Below, one piece after another: positions 53,546 through 61,253 of a stretch of DNA of 64,000 nucleotides. The notes under the pieces are model-generated. The model was given only the letters and a program-made list of their open reading frames with translations, was not told the origin of the DNA and did no database searches. This DNA is from Phycisphaerae bacterium (GTDB taxonomy: Bacteria > Planctomycetota > Phycisphaerae > UBA1845). The DNA lies in the NCBI GenBank assembly GCA_024102815.1, contig JAGFJJ010000076.1, forward strand, positions 1-64,000, in the 5' to 3' direction. The stretch's first letter is position 1. Every line of letters starts with the position of its first letter. Position numbers and translations under genes: made by a program.

Positions 53546-54148
53546 TCACCCGTGATTCCCGCCGACGCCGATCCGCGGTCGTCCCCGACCTGACCAGCGG
53601 ACCAAGCCCATCCCCAATGCCAGAAGCGCGAGCGTAGCCGGTTCGGGCACGATCTGCCCGCGGATCTCCCCTGACGGGTAGTCGTTGGTGTGCACGTTCA
53701 CGTACAAATTTCCCGCAAAGAGCGCTGCCTCCACCGTAGCCGGGTCGGACGAGATGCCGCTCTGCAAGCCACCGAGTGGGGCGTCATCCAGCTTGAGGCG
53801 AATTCCCAACGGATCGTCTACGAACGAGCCAAGGAATCCGAGGTCAACAACGATGCCGCCGTTCGTGCCGGGCGGAGCGAGGTGAATGTGCACCGGCGTC
53901 GAGTTCGCGCCCACTCCACGGAGGTCGCTCAGCTCGATGCCCACGACGAAAAGGTCGAGGTCAAAGGTCTTCGTCGCGGCGTCGTAGAGCAAGCTGGCCG
54001 CGCCGCCGGAGTTTGCGACCACCGGCGTCGGCACCTCCTGGCTTCCTTCAAGCACGAAGTTAAACGGCGTAATCTGGGCATGAACCGGAAAGGCATACAG
54101 CGATGCCACAGCCAGAGCGAAACCCCCGAGTTTGTGTCGATTTCCCAC
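53546..54148 (-). CDS. CHRD-domain protein with PEP-CTERM anchor
   Basis: A 200-residue exported protein. It has an N-terminal signal (LGGFALAVASLYAFPVHAQ), then a CHRD domain (about 25-170) with FNFVLEGSQEVP, HIHLAPPGTNGGIVVDLG and YVNVHTNDYPSGEIRGQI. The C-terminal sorting tail is VPEPATLALLALGMGLVRW followed by Arg-rich residues. PEP-CTERM tails are handled by exosortase. The GTG at 54148 was chosen because GGGAGG sits ten bases before it and the signal peptide begins there. CHRD domains are beta-rich and usually structural. A second PEP-CTERM gene lies upstream on the same strand. Confidence 0.88.
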   Translation of the reverse strand: MGNRHKLGGFALAVASLYAFPVHAQITPFNFVLEGSQEVPTPVVANSGGAASLLYDAATKTFDLDLFVVGIELSDLRGVGANSTPVHIHLAPPGTNGGIVVDLGFLGSFVDDPLGIRLKLDDAPLGGLQSGISSDPATVEAALFAGNLYVNVHTNDYPSGEIRGQIVPEPATLALLALGMGLVRWSGRGRPRIGVGGNHG

Positions 54149-54356
54149 CTTGAGTGTCCTCCCTGTTGCGTATTCGACCGCGCGTGAGTCTGCGCGCAGT
54201 GATCGTTCCCCGTGACATATGTCGCCCACGGAAGTTCGATTGCACGCATCGCGGAAATGGGCGGGGCGCCAGCCGGCGTACCGTGTCTGTCGGACTCGTC
54301 ATTGCAGAAGCGGCAGGTCGAATGAATCCGGTGCGCGTTACCGCGGGAGCCGACGC

Positions 54357-55172
54357 TTACGCCGCTGTGCGGTGTTGTCGTGCGAAGACTAGGACGGCCG
54401 CGCCGAGAAGGAGGAGGGCTGCCGTTGCCGGTTCGGGGAAGTGAACGTTGGGAACCGATCCGCCCCAGGCTCGCCCGATGAGCTGGTCGGCGTGAATGAA
54501 GGGGCCCGGTTGGGCGGCGCCGGTGTCGGGGTCGATCGTCACGATCTGGTTGTTGGAACGAATGCCGTAGACCGTTCCGTCGTCGATCGTGCCGATGGCG
54601 AATATGTCACGGTAGGGAATCGAGCCGATGACGTCGGCGCCGCTGCCGTCGAGGTGGACGCTGACGAGCAGGCCCAGATCGGTGGGCATGAGCAGGCGTC
54701 CGGTGTCGTCGAAGGTCAGGTCACCGGCCGATCGGTGTCCGCCGAGGGATCCGACGCGCGTGCCCTGTCCCGTGAGTGGATCAATGGTGATGAGGACGTC
54801 GTTGCCCGCGGCATACAGTGTTCCGTCGCCGAACGCGGCAAGGGCGTCGATTCCGTAGTTGGTCGGGCGGTTGCTGAACCCATGCCGTCCGATGAGTGTG
54901 CTCCAGCCCGTCTCCGGATCGATCTCGTAGAGGTAATCGAAGGTGACGCCGTAGAGCCGGCCGTCGGGCGTGAAGGTAATGTCCGAAAACAGCCCGGCGG
55001 TTTCGCCCACACGGTCGGCCTGCCCGGTGTCGAGCGCCAACCGCCATAGCGTGTTGGTCGAATCGGAGATGAACATCTGCGGACCGGCCAGCGCCGGTGA
55101 CGCGGCGATACAGGTGGCGGTTCCAATAATCGCCGGGAATAGACGAGCCGCGGGACGCGCGAAGGGCGGCAT
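54357..55172 (-). CDS. beta-propeller-like PEP-CTERM protein
   Basis: A 271-residue exported protein with signal peptide (LFPAIIGTATCIAASPALAG). Repeats of the propeller type follow, with an Asp-rich turn each (GDLTFDDTGRLLMPTDLG, FTPDGRLYGVTFDYLYEID, FGDGTLYAAGNDVLITIDP, IDDGTVYGIRSNNQIVTID). The PEP-CTERM tail is HFPEPATAALLLLGAAVLVF followed by ARQHR. It may bind carbohydrate or metal at the cell surface, but no catalytic residues are recognised. It lies 208 bases from the second PEP-CTERM gene and starts opposite the SDR gene. Confidence 0.85.
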   Translation of the reverse strand: MPPFARPAARLFPAIIGTATCIAASPALAGPQMFISDSTNTLWRLALDTGQADRVGETAGLFSDITFTPDGRLYGVTFDYLYEIDPETGWSTLIGRHGFSNRPTNYGIDALAAFGDGTLYAAGNDVLITIDPLTGQGTRVGSLGGHRSAGDLTFDDTGRLLMPTDLGLLVSVHLDGSGADVIGSIPYRDIFAIGTIDDGTVYGIRSNNQIVTIDPDTGAAQPGPFIHADQLIGRAWGGSVPNVHFPEPATAALLLLGAAVLVFARQHRTAA

Positions 55173-55359
55173 GGTACGCTCCAGGTCTGGATCGGGGCCG
55201 GGCCCGCTCGTGCAACCGTACCCTGCTTCGGCGGGCGCAGCCGATGGTTATTCATCGGCCAAACGACTCCGCGAGGTCACCGAGGACTTTCCCCTCGTGG
55301 CGGGCGTCCGGGTGGCGTCAGTGGCACCAAACGAAGGTCAGGAGCGGCTAGCAGGCATC

Positions 55360-56313
55360 ATGAAAGTCGTCATTCCCGGAGGTTCAGGGCAGGTCGGCTC
55401 GATTCTCGTTCGAGCGCTGCGCACCGACGGTCACGAAGTGATCGTGCTCGCCCGGGATCTACGAGGGCGGGACGGATTCGTGTACTGGGACGGCAGGACC
55501 ATCGGTCCGTGGGCCGAGGTGCTGGACGGGGCCGACGTGGTCATCAACCTTGCGGGTCGTAACGTCAACTGTCGTTACAACAAGACCAATCGAGATCAGA
55601 TCCTCCGTTCGCGCGTCGACTCCACGCGCGTCGTCGGCGAGGCAATTCACCAAGCCGCCCGCCCGCCGCGCGTCTGGCTACAGGCGAGCACGGCCACCAT
55701 TTACGCCCATCGATACGACGCCCCCAATGATGAAGCGAGCGGAATCATCGGCGGCGGCGAGCACGGTGCCAGTCCGTCGTGGGATTTCAGCATCGAAGTA
55801 GCCAAGGCATGGGAGCGTACGGTCGACGAGGCCGACGTCCCTCACACGCGCCGCGTGAAGCTCCGGTCGGCCATGGTCATGAGCCCCGACCGTGGCGGCA
55901 TTTTCGACACGCTCCTCGGTCTGGTCCGGAAGGGGCTCGGGGGGAAATCCGGCGACGGCCGCCAGTTCGTCTCGTGGGTCCATTACGAAGATTTCATCCG
56001 AGCGATTTACTGGCTGATCGATCGGGATGACGTCGACGGCGTGGTCAATATCGCCTCCCCGCACCCGCTGGCCAATGCGGAGTTCATGCGCGCGATTCGC
56101 AATGCCTGGGGTACTCGGCTCGGACTGCCCGCGACGCGCTGGATGCTGGAAGTCGGGGCCGTGTTCCTGCGGACCGAGACGGAACTGATCCTCAAGAGCC
56201 GCCGCGTAGTGCCCGGCCGACTTCTCGAATTGGGCTTCGATTTTCATCAACCCACCTGGCCCGAAGCGGCGTGTGATCTTTGCCGCAGGTGGCGGGAATG
56301 GGCTATGCGTTGA
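55360..56313 (+). CDS. NAD(P)-dependent epimerase, SDR39U1/YfcH (TIGR01777-like) family
   Basis: A 317-residue atypical short-chain dehydrogenase. The start MKVVIPGGSGQVGSILVRAL carries a GGSGQVG nucleotide loop. It also has GADVVINLAGRNVNCRYN, the family pattern NRDQILRSRVDSTRVVGEAI, and FVSWVHYEDF. The C-terminal DUF1731-like end is ELGFDFHQPTWPEAACDL. Substrate unknown; related proteins act on sugar nucleotides. The ATG at 55360 begins the nucleotide fold. Its end overlaps the convergent zinc-ribbon gene by 11 bases. Confidence 0.88.
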   Translation: MKVVIPGGSGQVGSILVRALRTDGHEVIVLARDLRGRDGFVYWDGRTIGPWAEVLDGADVVINLAGRNVNCRYNKTNRDQILRSRVDSTRVVGEAIHQAARPPRVWLQASTATIYAHRYDAPNDEASGIIGGGEHGASPSWDFSIEVAKAWERTVDEADVPHTRRVKLRSAMVMSPDRGGIFDTLLGLVRKGLGGKSGDGRQFVSWVHYEDFIRAIYWLIDRDDVDGVVNIASPHPLANAEFMRAIRNAWGTRLGLPATRWMLEVGAVFLRTETELILKSRRVVPGRLLELGFDFHQPTWPEAACDLCRRWREWAMR

Positions 56314-57127
56314 AGCTCGATGCCGGTGTCGTATTCGGCGCCATGATGGGCGTTCCGCACTCGGGGCAATTGGCCGACGTCAACTGGTAGAGTGGGTATC
56401 CGCAGTTTTCGCAGGTCTCCTCCTCGATCTCGATCAGGAAGCGCAGCCCGCACGAACCGCACCTGGACCGGCCGGCGGGAAGGTGCTGGGTGGAAGTGCA
56501 TCGCGGGCAGGTCAGGTCGACGAAGAGCTCGACGGTGCGGACAGCCTCGCGCCGCTGGATTCCCGTAATGCGGTGCAGGATCGGCACGGCCACCGTCCCG
56601 CATGCCACCACGATGGCGACGATGCCAATGGCCCGTGGCCACAGGTCTCCTTGCGGCGGTTCCCAAATGCTCTCGATGATTTGAAGAGACAAGATGGCGT
56701 TGGCGATGACCGTCCAGCGGCGAACCCACTCGTACGATCCCCGCAGCCGGGCCAGGGAGAGCAGCCCCACGTGAGGCAGGGCGACGCCGGCCACGCAGGC
56801 CGTGCCCATGACCCTCAGGAAATCTTCGAACCAGCGCCTGTTGTCGATCCAGTCGGAAGCCCATATGGCGAAGAGAACAAGGCCCAGGGCGATCGACACG
56901 GACAGCGCCCCGAGTGGACCGACGGGATGCCAGCGATCGCGCTCCCAGGGGATGGCGCTGGCCATGCCGAGGATGGCCGCCGCGGCAACGGACGCGGTCG
57001 TGCCCATGATGCGGGCCTGGAGGGCCCCGAAGTTTCCCTCGAGCAGGCAGTAGACCCCGACCAGTCCGCAAGCGGCGATCGAGCCGACGAAGCCGAACAA
57101 AAGGGTTCGTTGCGATTGCGACTTCAT
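56303..57127 (-). CDS. membrane protein with C-terminal double zinc ribbon
   Basis: A 274-residue protein with about six membrane helices (for example LLFGFVGSIAACGLVGVYCLL near 9-29 and GIVAIVVACGTVAVPIL near 168-184). A C-terminal part then has two zinc-ribbon pairs: LTCPRCTSTQHL with CGSCGLRF, and ETCENCGYPLYQLTSANCPECG. It is the distal gene of a coupled pair with the upstream lipoprotein (ATGA overlap at 57124-57127), probably under control of the nearby TetR protein. Function unknown. Confidence 0.75.
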   Translation of the reverse strand: MKSQSQRTLLFGFVGSIAACGLVGVYCLLEGNFGALQARIMGTTASVAAAAILGMASAIPWERDRWHPVGPLGALSVSIALGLVLFAIWASDWIDNRRWFEDFLRVMGTACVAGVALPHVGLLSLARLRGSYEWVRRWTVIANAILSLQIIESIWEPPQGDLWPRAIGIVAIVVACGTVAVPILHRITGIQRREAVRTVELFVDLTCPRCTSTQHLPAGRSRCGSCGLRFLIEIEEETCENCGYPLYQLTSANCPECGTPIMAPNTTPASSFNA

Positions 57128-57690
57128 GGCGTGGAACCTGTTTCAGGTTTCAACCGTTCTCTCAGCACGTCGATCAGCACGGCTGTACAATCATCGGACG
57201 TCACCGGCCGAGCTTTGGAGAATTCCGCCCAGTGGGAGTTTAGCAATACCTGGAACGCCACTGCGCCCTTGGCGTCGACGATGTAGGCATGAATGCCCAC
57301 CGCTTCTGTTTTGCCTCCCAGGTACTCGGGCAACAGCGCATAGCTTGTGCCAATCGGATGCGTCCGTACATATTCCCCGAACTCCTTCGCCGACGTCCTG
57401 AGCATTCTCGCTTGGTTATGTCGCCACGGGCCCGTGATCGGCACATGGCGATCCGAGGCTGTCGCCTTGGCCAAGTCGGTGGCGTTCAGAAACTCGGCGA
57501 TTTTCGCGGCCGATGCATCGTCGTAGGTTTCCGGCCCGCGCCAGTAGGCGGGAAACACGGTTACGGTTGTGTTCCCCAGATCGCGGCGCAGCGCTTCCGC
57601 CGCATTCGGATTGATGCCCGTCTGACAACCACTCAGCAGCAACAAGCCTGCGGGTATAAACCATGATCTCTTTGAGGTGCGGGCATTCAT
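57124..57690 (-). CDS. predicted lipoprotein, TetR-controlled operon
   Basis: A 188-residue lipoprotein with a classic lipobox, LLLLSGCQTG (Cys22). The mature part is alpha/beta with TTVTVFPAYWRGPETYDDASAA, LATAL-like YALLPEYLGGK and a conserved AYIVDAKGAVAF strand, a pattern of many periplasmic lipoproteins of unknown role. ATG at 57690 is preceded by AAAGGAGA. A perfect GTAAGC-type palindrome lies 30 bases upstream (57720-57735), so its promoter is probably repressed by the adjacent TetR protein. It is coupled to the zinc-ribbon membrane gene downstream. Confidence 0.75.
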   Translation of the reverse strand: MNARTSKRSWFIPAGLLLLSGCQTGINPNAAEALRRDLGNTTVTVFPAYWRGPETYDDASAAKIAEFLNATDLAKATASDRHVPITGPWRHNQARMLRTSAKEFGEYVRTHPIGTSYALLPEYLGGKTEAVGIHAYIVDAKGAVAFQVLLNSHWAEFSKARPVTSDDCTAVLIDVLRERLKPETGSTP

Positions 57691-57719
57691 GGCGAATCTC
57701 CTTTCCTGATCTCGGTTGA

Positions 57720-57735
57720 GTAAGCAATCGCTTAC
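57720..57735. promoter_or_regulatory. TetR-type operator before the lipoprotein operon
   Basis: GTAAGC-AATC-GCTTAC, a perfect six-base inverted repeat around four bases, lies between the TetR stop and the lipoprotein start. The left half recurs at 58383 ahead of the TetR gene itself, which supports one regulator acting on both. Confidence 0.65.
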
Positions 57736-57761
57736 ATTACATGCAAAAAAAGAACGCCGCA

Positions 57762-58358
57762 TCAGCCCGTCGGCCGGCCCTCGATCAGGAGCTTCCCCGT
57801 CTCGGCGATGAAGCGCTTCCTACGCACCGGCGGCAGGAGGTTCAGTTCCTGGGCGATGTTGGACAGCGTTCCGAGTCCGATGACGGCCCAGGCGGTTGTT
57901 GCGGCGTCCGGCCCGCGCTCGCTTCCCTTCGCCCCGCGATAGTCCGCCACCTGCCCGCTGATGAATCGGTGAAAGCGACGGTACATCGCGGCCAGGGCAT
58001 CGCGGATCACGGGGTCGTCCGACTCGCTGAGTCCGGCGAAGATCAGGCGCTGCAAGCCGGATTCGCCGTGGTGAGCGGCCTCGTATTCCAGCAGTCGCTG
58101 TGCGGGATGTCGCCCGTCGTCAGCCTCTGCGAGCAGTCGACCCCAGACTTCGGCCGAGAGCGCGTATACGTATTCGATCGAGGCCACGAACATGGTCCGC
58201 TTGTCTTCCCAGAGGCGGTAGAGGATGTTTTCCCGCACGCCGCACCGCCGGGCGAGCTCGGCGGTCGTCGTCCGCCGATAGCCCAGCTTTGCGAACGCAC
58301 CGGCCACGATGGGCGTGAGCCGGCGGCGTTGATCGTCAATCTGGCTGGGTCGCGGCAT
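57762..58358 (-). CDS. TetR/AcrR-family transcriptional regulator
   Basis: A 198-residue regulator. The N-terminal TetR helix-turn-helix is at about 10-60: AFAKLGYRRTTTAELARRCGVRENILYRLWEDKRTMF, given by its ends LGYRRTTTAELA and NILYRLWEDK. The C-terminal ligand domain has no family I can name. Its promoter and a half-conserved GTAAGC operator lie just upstream (58383-58428), and a full palindrome precedes the next gene on the same strand, so autorepression plus control of the lipoprotein/zinc-ribbon pair is the likely scheme. Confidence 0.92.
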   Translation of the reverse strand: MPRPSQIDDQRRRLTPIVAGAFAKLGYRRTTTAELARRCGVRENILYRLWEDKRTMFVASIEYVYALSAEVWGRLLAEADDGRHPAQRLLEYEAAHHGESGLQRLIFAGLSESDDPVIRDALAAMYRRFHRFISGQVADYRGAKGSERGPDAATTAWAVIGLGTLSNIAQELNLLPPVRRKRFIAETGKLLIEGRPTG

Positions 58359-58382
58359 CGCGAAGGCACCCTCCGTCGTTTA

Positions 58383-58428
58383 GTAAGCGTATACATACAA
58401 TATACATCAGATTCGTGCCTGTTGCCAA
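58383..58428 (-). promoter_or_regulatory. TetR promoter with overlapping operator
   Basis: Read on the minus strand, TTGGCA (58423-58428) and TATATT (58399-58404), 18 bases apart, suit a sigma-70 promoter. GTAAGCGTATACATAC (plus strand 58383-58398) follows the -10 at once and shares GTAAGC with the operator at 57720. A repressor there would block initiation. Confidence 0.55.
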
Positions 58429-58492
58429 GTCGGAAATTGTCGGCCACGGTTACGCCGTGGAAATTCGCAGGAATTCGGCTTGTGGCCCGCGT

Positions 58493-58891
58493 CTAGTCCG
58501 GCTGCTGGCAGCGCCAAGTGATGAGCCACGAGCCCGATTCCCGCGTCAGGACGAGGAGGTCGCGGCCGGTCTCGCGGCGGCGGCCGTCGGGCGGCTCGTA
58601 GTCAATGGTCCACGCATAGGTGACGACGGCCGTGGTGCCGGTGATGTGGATGGCGAAGTCGCGAGATTCGAAGGTGTGCACCTTGGCGTAGGCAAGGAAA
58701 TCTTCGTAGCTCTTGATGCAGGCATCAGCGCCGGCGGCCAAACGTTGGAAATTCGGCCCGGTGAAGACGACGTCAGGATGAAGAAATTCGCGCAGATCGC
58801 CCGTGCGCCCCTCGACCCAGCAACGGTCGAAGGATTCGATAAATCGTTGGATCTCGATAGCCAGATTGGGGACCACTGATCCACGGTCCAA
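58493..58891 (-). CDS. SnoaL/DUF4440-like NTF2-fold protein
   Basis: A 132-residue single-domain protein with the NTF2-like cone: an N-terminal helix IEIQRFIESFDRCWVEGRTGDLREFL, the HPDVVFTGPNFQRLAAGADACI segment (named here by HPDVVFTGP), then strands FAIHITGTTAVVTYAW and ending TRESGSWLITWRCQQP. Such proteins are either small enzymes or ligand-binding units, and no catalytic set is evident. It lies 7 bases after the DUF1015 gene on the same strand, so the two are co-transcribed. Confidence 0.8.
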   Translation of the reverse strand: MDRGSVVPNLAIEIQRFIESFDRCWVEGRTGDLREFLHPDVVFTGPNFQRLAAGADACIKSYEDFLAYAKVHTFESRDFAIHITGTTAVVTYAWTIDYEPPDGRRRETGRDLLVLTRESGSWLITWRCQQPD

Positions 58892-58898
58892 CTACGCG

Positions 58899-60137
58899 CT
58901 ACCCCAGCGGATTGATCGTCAATCCTGTCGCCAGTTTGGGGTAGAAGTATGTGCTCTTTTGCGGCATCAGGCCGCCCTGTTCGCTCACCGCCCGCAGGTG
59001 GGCCATGGGCGTGGCGTTCATGAGCAGGGCGACGCCGTTCTCCTCGCGGGCGGTCTTGCGGGCGTCCTCGGCCGACTTTACGTAGTGGACCTTGGCCGCC
59101 TCGCCGAGGTGTGCTCGCAGCAATTCGTCAATGAGATAGCGGTGCAGGTAGGCCGCGTCGAGCTCGTACCACGCCTCGACCTGGTCCTTCTCCAGTTCGC
59201 GAAGCTTATCCCGTGCCGTAAAGCGCAGATGAATCTCCTGATCGGTCGCACCCTCGTGCAGCGTCAGGTCGGATAGCCCGCCGTCGGCGACTTCCGTTCC
59301 CTCTTTCCAGGCCTCGGACACCGACTTGAGGTCGACGCCGCCGAGCACACGGTTGTAGGGGAGGATCAGGCAGCCGGGGTCGTCCATGCTCGCCAGCACG
59401 AACATGACGTAGTTGGCCGGGTGGTCCTTGGCGAGGGATCGCTGCTCCGTCGTCAGCCACTCGCGGAAGTTCAGCGCCGTGCCGTAGCGATGGTGGCCGT
59501 CGGCGATGTAGATACGCTTGTCGGCGAAGAACTTCGACACAGCCTTGATCGTGCCCTTGTCGGTGACGATCCACAGCCGGTTCTCCACATTGTCGAGGGT
59601 GCCCGTGGCGTGGGGTTTTTCGCCCGAGGCCGCGGCAAAGGCCTGGCCGATCTTGTCTTCCGGATCGGCGTAGAGCCCGAAGATGGGGGAGACGTTGCAG
59701 TGGGTGGCCTTGGTGAGGGCGAGGCGATCTTCCTTCGGGCCGCCGAAGGTCTGCTCGTGCGGCAGGATCACACCTTCGGAAAACGGCTGCAATCGTACGC
59801 GGGCGATCAACATCCGCCGCGTGTGCTTCTGCCCGCCGTGTTCGAACTCCTGGTGATAGACGTACAGGGCGGGTTCATTTTCGCGAACCATGACGCCCTC
59901 CTCGATCCACCCCTGGAGGAGCTTGGCGGAGAAAGCGTAGGCGTCGGGCGGGCCGGCGGATTTCGGGGGAATGTGCGGCAGATCGACCGTGACGATATTG
60001 TACTCGCTCTTGTTGATAAGGGCGTTCTTGTCCTCCTTGTCGAGAACGTCGTAGGGCGGAGCGAGCAGGGCGGAGAGATCGCGGTTGAAGCGCTCGAAGT
60101 TATAACGGATGGCTGGAAACGGATTGACTTCGAGCAT
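58899..60137 (-). CDS. DUF1015 family protein
   Basis: A 412-residue protein of the DUF1015 family, of unknown activity. Conserved stretches are ALLAPPYDVLDKEDKNALI near 23-41, NIVTVDLP, PALYVYHQEF, VILPHEQTFGGPKEDRL (His/Glu/Thr cluster), GLYADP, and KRIYIADGHHRYGTALNF with the GHHRYxTA motif typical of the family. The C-terminal part ends QKSTYFYPKLATGLTINPL. The cluster of His, Asp and Glu suggests a metal or nucleotide site. ATG at 60137 follows GAGGAGCC. It heads a unit with the NTF2-like gene. Confidence 0.92.
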   Translation of the reverse strand: MLEVNPFPAIRYNFERFNRDLSALLAPPYDVLDKEDKNALINKSEYNIVTVDLPHIPPKSAGPPDAYAFSAKLLQGWIEEGVMVRENEPALYVYHQEFEHGGQKHTRRMLIARVRLQPFSEGVILPHEQTFGGPKEDRLALTKATHCNVSPIFGLYADPEDKIGQAFAAASGEKPHATGTLDNVENRLWIVTDKGTIKAVSKFFADKRIYIADGHHRYGTALNFREWLTTEQRSLAKDHPANYVMFVLASMDDPGCLILPYNRVLGGVDLKSVSEAWKEGTEVADGGLSDLTLHEGATDQEIHLRFTARDKLRELEKDQVEAWYELDAAYLHRYLIDELLRAHLGEAAKVHYVKSAEDARKTAREENGVALLMNATPMAHLRAVSEQGGLMPQKSTYFYPKLATGLTINPLG

Positions 60138-60446
60138 GGCTGGCTCCTCTTCGGGGAAGACTGGCGCGACTCGCCCGGAACGCCGGTTCGACAAATATTG
60201 CGCGAGCGGCGATGTGGCCCGTGCGATCGAACTTGATACGGGAATGAAACGTACCGAAAGGCCCACTTTGTGGCAAGCTACGCATGATTCGGCCTGCCCG
60301 GGAGTGCGTCGGCGGCATCGCGCCAACTGCGTATTCTTGACGCACGCGTGCTCCGGCAGCAGAGTTTGCGTCGGAAGTTTCCGGTGAATGGGGCGGCGAA
60401 GGGTTCCCGGTCGCCCGCGAGGATGAAGTGACGGAAGGCTCATCGT
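60138..60446. other. divergent intergenic region
   Basis: 309 bases between the DUF1015 and MORN genes, which point away from each other. Both promoters should lie here. I see a GACGCACGCGTG-like GC run and no clear hexamer pair or repeat. Confidence 0.4.
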
Positions 60447-61061
60447 ATGAAACGAACATTGGTTCTCCAACGTGCCTTGGTATCGGCAATGATCATGGGA
60501 GCGAGCTGGACGGTCGCGCTGGGACAGTTACCTCCCGGAATCGGCGGCAAAGTTCCCGAGGCCCAGCCTCCCGACACCTCGGCCTGCGACGGCAAGCCGG
60601 TCCTTGTCATTCAGGAGAAGTATCCGGACGGGGCGGTTTCCGTCAGCCGCGAGGTCGTGGAGACGGAAGACGGCGAATACATCGATCACGGCGCCACGTT
60701 ACATTACTGGCCCGACGGTGCGGCCCGGGGGGAGTTTCACTTTATTTGCGGTGTCCGCCACGGGCCGCGGCTGACCTGGTATCAGAACGGCCAACCCTGG
60801 ACCAAGGGCGCTTACTACCACGGCCAGGAGGATGGAACCTGGACGATGTGGTACCCGGACGGCAATAAGAGCCGGGAGTTCACCGTACGCCGTGGCACAT
60901 GGGATGGGCTGTACGAGCTTTGGTTCCCCGACGGCAAGAAGCGAATGACGGTCCTGTTCGTGGACGGACTGAGGCAGGGTCCGCAGGACGTGTGGGACGA
61001 AGAGGGGCGCCTCATCAGCCACGTCGACTACGTGGACAACGTACCGCAACCAACGCCGTGA
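60447..61061 (+). CDS. secreted MORN-repeat (MORN_2-like) protein
   Basis: A 204-residue protein with a signal peptide (VSAMIMGASWTVALGQ, cleavage near 27). Beta-hairpin repeats of about 23 residues follow, each with a Tyr/Trp-x-x-(D/N)-G turn: YPDGAVSVSREV, HYWPDGAARGEFHF, WYQNGQPWTKGAYYHGQEDG, MWYPDGNKSREFTVRRG and LWFPDGKKRMTVLFVDGLRQG. MORN_2 proteins are widespread, often in antitoxin-like or membrane-associated proteins, but none is assigned here. It stands alone before the metalloprotease. Confidence 0.8.
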   Translation: MKRTLVLQRALVSAMIMGASWTVALGQLPPGIGGKVPEAQPPDTSACDGKPVLVIQEKYPDGAVSVSREVVETEDGEYIDHGATLHYWPDGAARGEFHFICGVRHGPRLTWYQNGQPWTKGAYYHGQEDGTWTMWYPDGNKSREFTVRRGTWDGLYELWFPDGKKRMTVLFVDGLRQGPQDVWDEEGRLISHVDYVDNVPQPTP

Positions 61062-61131
61062 TACCCGTAGTTATCGGATGATCTGAAATTCACTGGGGGC
61101 CTTCATCCCGGTTGATCGGGGCCGGTGCACC

Positions 61132-61160
61132 TTGTAAGAATACGTAGGATCAGATAAAAT
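61132..61160 (+). promoter_or_regulatory. sigma-70-like promoter of the metalloprotease gene
   Basis: TTGTAA (61132-61137) and TAAAAT (61155-61160) are separated by exactly 17 bases, in an AT-rich pocket 94 bases ahead of the start codon. The spacing is ideal and four to five bases of each hexamer match consensus. Confidence 0.45.
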
Positions 61161-61253
61161 CCCTGTAAATTCATTGCTTCGATGGCTCTCCTGGCCGCAA
61201 GTGGGGAGTGCGCGCCGGGGAAAGCAGATCTCGACCCCTCCGAGGACATTTCG

